A stretch of DNA of 64,000 nucleotides, taken from Plantactinospora sp. KBS50 (GTDB taxonomy: Bacteria > Actinomycetota > Actinomycetes > Mycobacteriales > Micromonosporaceae). The stretch is taken from positions 3,414,001 to 3,478,000 of the forward strand of contig NZ_CP022961.1 in NCBI RefSeq assembly GCF_002285795.1, read 5' to 3'. The position numbers were made by a program, and so were the translations under genes. Under the pieces are notes generated by a model. That model was given only the letters and a program-made list of their open reading frames with translations. It searched no databases and had not been told where the DNA came from. Below, one piece after another: positions 60,444 through 64,000 of the stretch (position 1 is the stretch's first letter; each line of letters begins with the position of its first letter).

Positions 60444-61510
60444 CCACCGCTGCACCCTTCTCGCTGGCCCAACCGGACCGCGAGAGCGCCCTGCTGACCG
60501 AGCTGGTCGGGCTGCTGCACCGGCACCGGGACCGGTGCCCGCCGTACGCCCGGATCCTGGCCGCCACCGGCCATCCGCACGAGGAGTACGACCGGGTCGC
60601 CGACCTGCCGTGGCTGCCGGTGCGGCTGTTCAAGCACGAGCAGTTGCGCAGCATCCCGGCCGACGAGGTGTTCAAGGTGGTCACCTCGTCCGGCACCACC
60701 GGCGACATCAGCCGGATCTACCTGGACCGGGAGGCCGCGGCCACCCAGACCCGGCAGCTCGGCGCCACGTTGCAGGCCGTGCTGGGGCCGCACCGGCTGC
60801 CGATGATCCTGGTGGACAGCCGCGCCACGGTACGGGACCGGCGCTCGTTCAGCGCCCGCGGCGCCGGGGTGCTGGGAATGGCGACCTTCGGCCGGGACCA
60901 CGCCTGGGCGCTGGATGCCGAGGGCCGACCCGACGTACCGGCGCTGCGGGACTTCCTGGCCCGGCACGGCGACGCGCCGTTCCTGGTCTTCGGCTTCACC
61001 TACCTGGTCTGGCTGCACCTGTACGAGGTGGCCCGGGAGCACGGGCTGGACCTGGGCAACGGCATCCTGATCCACTCGGGCGGCTGGAAGCAGCTGGCCG
61101 ACCGGGCGGTGGACCCGGCCGAGTTCCGGCGCCGGCTGGCCGCCGACACCGGGCTGCGCCGGGTGCACAACTTCTACGGGATGGCCGAGCAGATCGGCAC
61201 GGTGTTCCTGGAAGGACCGAGCGGCGGCTCGCTGTACTGCCCGGACTTCGCCGACGTGATCGTCCGGGATCCGCAGACCTGGGCCGAGCAGCCGGTGGGC
61301 CGGCCCGGTCTGATCGAGGTGGTGAGCACGCTGCCGCGCTCGTACCCGGGCAACGTGCTGCTCACCGAGGACCTGGGGGTGGTGGACGGCGTGGACGACG
61401 GCGACTGGCCGGGCAAGCGGTTCCGGGTGCTCGGCCGGCTGCCCCGGGCGCAGGCCCGCGGGTGCAGCGACACCTACCGGGAGCCCGCGGCGGTCGGCGG
61501 CGTCCGATGA
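60440..61510 (+). CDS. LuxE/PaaK-like acyl-protein synthetase
   Basis: A 356-residue ANL-type enzyme of the LuxE family. FKVVTSSGTTGDISRIYLD is the nucleotide-binding motif. FVFGFTYLVWLHL, GILIHSGGWKQL and NFYGMAEQIGTVFLE are LuxE-specific segments. ARGCSDTY near the C-terminus (Cys about residue 341) matches the acyl-cysteine site of LuxE. In lux systems LuxE activates a fatty acid and hands it to LuxC for reduction. Here it stands between a ligase and a LuxC-like gene, all overlapping. Confidence 0.85.
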   Translation: MTTAAPFSLAQPDRESALLTELVGLLHRHRDRCPPYARILAATGHPHEEYDRVADLPWLPVRLFKHEQLRSIPADEVFKVVTSSGTTGDISRIYLDREAAATQTRQLGATLQAVLGPHRLPMILVDSRATVRDRRSFSARGAGVLGMATFGRDHAWALDAEGRPDVPALRDFLARHGDAPFLVFGFTYLVWLHLYEVAREHGLDLGNGILIHSGGWKQLADRAVDPAEFRRRLAADTGLRRVHNFYGMAEQIGTVFLEGPSGGSLYCPDFADVIVRDPQTWAEQPVGRPGLIEVVSTLPRSYPGNVLLTEDLGVVDGVDDGDWPGKRFRVLGRLPRAQARGCSDTYREPAAVGGVR

Positions 61511-62777
61511 TCGAGCAGCGGTTTCCCGCCGGGCCGCCGATCGGCCCGGCCGAGCTGGCCGACCTGACCGGCGCCGACCCGACCGGCGCGGGACCTGCCG
61601 GCGCGGCACGCAGCGGCGCCGGGCTGCCGGTGCGGGACCGGCTGGCCGTCGGCGACGAGCGGATCCTCGACTTCCTGGCCCGGTTCGCCCGCCGGCTGCT
61701 CGCCCCGGCCGTCGCCCGCCGGCATCCCGAACTGGGCTCGCTGGGCTACTTCCTGCGGCCGGCCGAACTGTCCCGCGCGGTGGCCCGGATGCGCGCCCCG
61801 GACGCGTACGTCTTCCCGCGCGGCAACGTCCTGCACATCCCCCGGCGAACGTGGACACCATCTTCGTCTACTCCTGGGCGCTGTCCGCGCTCGCCGGGAA
61901 CGCCAACATCGTGCGGATCTCCGGCCGGGCCGCGGCCGCCGCCGACACCGTGCTGGCGGCGCTGAACGACACCCTCGCCGAGGCCGACCCGGTGGTCGCC
62001 GGCAGCCAGCGGATGATCACGTACGGCCGGGACGACGCGGTGACCGCGGCGCTGAGCCACTGGTGCGACCTGCGGGTGATCTGGGGCGGCGACGCGGCCG
62101 TCGACGAGATCCGCCGGCACCCGCTGCGGGCCGCGGCCCGCGACCTCACCTTCCCCGACCGGTCGTCCTGGGCGGCGCTGTCGGTGGCCGGCTGGCGGGC
62201 CGCGGACTCCGCCGCCCGGCGCGCCGCGGTGACCGGGTTCGCGAACGACGCGTACTGGTTCGACCAGGCCGCCTGCGCGTCGCCGCGCACCGTGTTCCTG
62301 GTGGGTCCGCCCGCGGCGGCCGAACAGGTGCGCGCCGAGTTCCTGGCCGCGCTGGGCGAGGCGGTGGCCGACCGGGGCTGGCAGGTGGACGCGGCCATGG
62401 CCGTGCAGAAGCAGGTGTCCGCGTACGGGCTGGCCGCGGCCGGCACGGTGCGGACGGTGACCTTCGCCGGCAACGCGGTGACCGGGATGGTGCTGGCCGA
62501 GCCGGTGACGCTGCCGCGGACCTGGCTGGGCGCCGGGGCGTTCCCGTTCGCCACCGTGCCGACGCTGGCCGACATCGTGCCGCTGATCACCCGGCGGGAC
62601 CAGACGTTCACCCACTTCGGCTTCCCGGCCGGTGAGCTGGCGGAGTTCGCGGCGGCCCTGGGCGGGCGCGGGGTGGACCGGATCGTCCCGTTCGGCGCGG
62701 CGCTCACCTTCGACGCGGTGTGGGACGGCTACGACCTGACCCGCGAGTTCACCCGACTGACCACCCTGCGCACGTGA
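61507..62777 (+). CDS. LuxC-like acyl-CoA/acyl-protein reductase, 5' frameshift
   Basis: An NADPH-dependent acyl reductase. The first part (MIEQRFPAG to VFPRGNVLHIP) and the remainder (VDTIFVYSWALSALAGN onward) are in two frames. One added C in the run at 61839-61843 gives HIPPANVDTIFVYSW. The catalytic Cys is in YWFDQAACASPRTVF, and LVIWGGDAAV-type and THFGFP segments are as in LuxC. With LuxE it could reduce an activated acid to an aldehyde. The two N-terminal GADPTGAGPAGA repeats are low-complexity. It overlaps both neighbours by 4 bp. Confidence 0.85.
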
Positions 62778-63778
62778 GCGCGCAGACGGCGGCAACCGGG
62801 CCGGCGCCGACCCTGTCGGTCGTCGTCCCGATGTTCAACGAGCAGGACGCCGTCCCGCCGCTGGTCGCCCGGCTCCGGCCGGTGCTGGACGGGCTGGGCG
62901 TCGGCTACGAGGTGGTGGCGGTCGACGACGGCAGCCGGGACGCCACCGCGGCCGTGCTGTTCGACCACGGCCGCACCTGGCCGCAGCTGCGGATCGTGCG
63001 GCTGCGTCGCAACAGCGGGCACCAGGCCGCGCTCACCGCCGGGCTGCACCGCGCCCGCGGCGAGTGGGTGGTGAGCATCGACGCCGACCTGCAGGACCCG
63101 CCGGAGACCATCGCCGAGATGCTGCGGGTGGCCCACGCCGCCGGCGTCGACGTGGTGTACGGGGTGCGCGCCGACCGGAGCACGGACACGCCGTTCAAGC
63201 GGCACACGGCCGGGGCGTACTACCGGTTGATGCGCCGGCTGGTCGGCGCCGAGGTGCCGGCGCAGGCCGGCGACTTCCGGCTGCTCAGCCGGGCGGCCGT
63301 GACGGCGCTGCGGGACCTGCCCGAGCGGTCGCCGGTCTACCGGCTGCTGGTGCCCGCGCTCGGCTTTCCCAGCGCGCAGGTGCGGTACGCGCGCGCCGGG
63401 CGGGTGGCCGGGCGGACCAAGTATCCGCTGCGCCGGATGGTGGCGCTGGCCTGGGAGAGCACCGCCAGCTTCTCGGCGGCGCCGCTGCGCCTGGCGACCT
63501 GGCTGGGCACGCTCGCGTTCCTCGCCTGCCTGGCGCTGATCGGGTACGGCGCGGTGGTGTACGCCAACGGCACGGTGATTCCGGGTTGGACGTCGCTGTT
63601 CCTGGCGGTGCTGCTGCTCAGCGCGGTCCAGTTGATCTGCCTGGGACTGCTCGGCAGCTACGTCGGGCGGATCTACGCGGCGGTGCAGGACCGGCCGGTG
63701 TACCACGTGGCGTTCGACTCGGCCGACCAGCCCAGCCCGGCGGCGGCGTTCGACGCGCCGACGTCGGTGCCCGGCTGA
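62774..63778 (+). CDS. GtrB/DPM-like polyprenyl-phosphate glycosyltransferase
   Basis: A 334-residue GT2 enzyme with two C-terminal membrane helices (ATWLGTLAFLACLALIGYG and LFLAVLLLSAVQLICLGLLG). LSVVVPMFNEQDAVPPLV, VVAVDDGSRDATAAVL, SIDADLQDPPETI and AQAGDFRLLSRAAV are the GtrB/Dpm1 hallmarks. It should move a sugar from a nucleotide donor to undecaprenyl phosphate, the donor form used by GT39-type transferases such as the one at 52-54 kb. GTG 62774 overlaps the LuxC stop. Confidence 0.9.
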   Translation: MSAQTAATGPAPTLSVVVPMFNEQDAVPPLVARLRPVLDGLGVGYEVVAVDDGSRDATAAVLFDHGRTWPQLRIVRLRRNSGHQAALTAGLHRARGEWVVSIDADLQDPPETIAEMLRVAHAAGVDVVYGVRADRSTDTPFKRHTAGAYYRLMRRLVGAEVPAQAGDFRLLSRAAVTALRDLPERSPVYRLLVPALGFPSAQVRYARAGRVAGRTKYPLRRMVALAWESTASFSAAPLRLATWLGTLAFLACLALIGYGAVVYANGTVIPGWTSLFLAVLLLSAVQLICLGLLGSYVGRIYAAVQDRPVYHVAFDSADQPSPAAAFDAPTSVPG

Positions 63779-63904
63779 GACTCCGGCCGAGACATCCGGT
63801 CGAGGGGTTCCGGGCCGGGGTTCCGAGCCGGGGTTTCCCGCGGAGGTTCCGGCTGAGGTTCCGGCTGAGGGGTTCCGGCCGGCGCGCGGCGGACCGCCTC
63901 CGGC

Positions 63905-63941
63905 GGTTCGTCCGGACACCGGTGTGGTGTCCGGACGAACC
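63905..63941 (+). terminator. Perfect 16-bp hairpin ending the acyl/glycan operon
   Basis: GGTTCGTCCGGACACC (63905-63920) pairs without mismatch with 63926-63941 around GGTGT. No T tract follows, as is usual in this GC range. The stretch before it (63800-63880) holds short GAGGTTCCGGCT repeats. Confidence 0.85.
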
Positions 63942-64000
63942 CTCCGGCGGCGCCGGGCCGCGGCGCCGTCGCCGCGGCCCGGCGGTGCGCTTCTGGGGCT

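Overview
The window is very GC-rich (mostly above 70%), with GTG/TTG starts, many 1-4 bp stop/start overlaps and typical actinomycete families (AMIN-like secreted protein, GerMN/Gmad2 lipoprotein, CGNR zinc-finger regulator, snapalysin, DUF222/HNH '13E12' protein). The gene styles resemble Micromonosporaceae (Micromonospora, Actinoplanes, Plantactinospora); this is inference from protein style, as no rRNA or marker gene is present.

Layout. (1) 0.2-10.5 kb, housekeeping: methyltransferase, D-Ala-D-Ala carboxypeptidase, gluconokinase, a PAS/GAF/SpoIIE phosphatase, a second methyltransferase, NDH-2 and an AMIN-like secreted protein. (2) 10.6-14.1 kb, an OmpR-type regulator, its sensor kinase and a GerMN/Gmad2 lipoprotein. 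(3) 14.4-25.5 kb, accessory genes: DUF222/HNH protein, glutathione peroxidase, Tet(M)/OtrA-like ribosome-protection GTPase, EamA exporter with divergent CGNR regulator, GT2-GtrA protein, DHA2 MFS exporter and SmpB. (4) 25.5-29.1 kb, a two-gene lanthipeptide locus: a LanKC/LanL synthetase with a three-cysteine cyclase site, preceded by a 55-residue precursor candidate. (5) 29.6-29.8 kb, an orphan two-repeat type I-E CRISPR remnant and a large imperfect hairpin. (6) 29.8-47.5 kb, a pectin/uronate utilisation island. A LacI regulator and a long minus-strand operon (binding protein, two permeases, DUF624, micro-ORF, oxidoreductase, cupin, KDPG aldolase, KDG kinase) face a plus-strand operon (oxidoreductase, uronate isomerase, enolase-superfamily dehydratase, uronate reductase), followed by two secreted pectate lyases. 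LacI-type operators lie in both divergent promoters. (7) 47.6-52.1 kb, an antitoxin-like gene, a Mesh1-like HD protein, snapalysin, an NPCBM-like membrane protein and a GT2. (8) 52.1-63.8 kb, a surface-glycan locus: PseB-PseC-PseF-PseG plus a membrane glycosyltransferase on the minus strand, divergent from an ACP, FabG-like SDR, AMP ligase, LuxE-type and LuxC-type acyl enzymes and a GtrB-like glycosyltransferase.

Two window-wide properties matter to any user. At least nine genes (gluconokinase, PAS/GAF/SpoIIE, GT2-GtrA, sugar permease, uronate reductase, NPCBM-like protein, membrane GT, PseG, LuxC) are each interrupted by one frameshift. Every one is repaired by adding a single base, and eight of them fall in or beside a run of three or more C or G. 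Sequence or assembly error is the likeliest explanation, so I annotate them as whole genes. The window is also rich in tandem minisatellites, several inside coding sequence and two inside conserved signalling domains.
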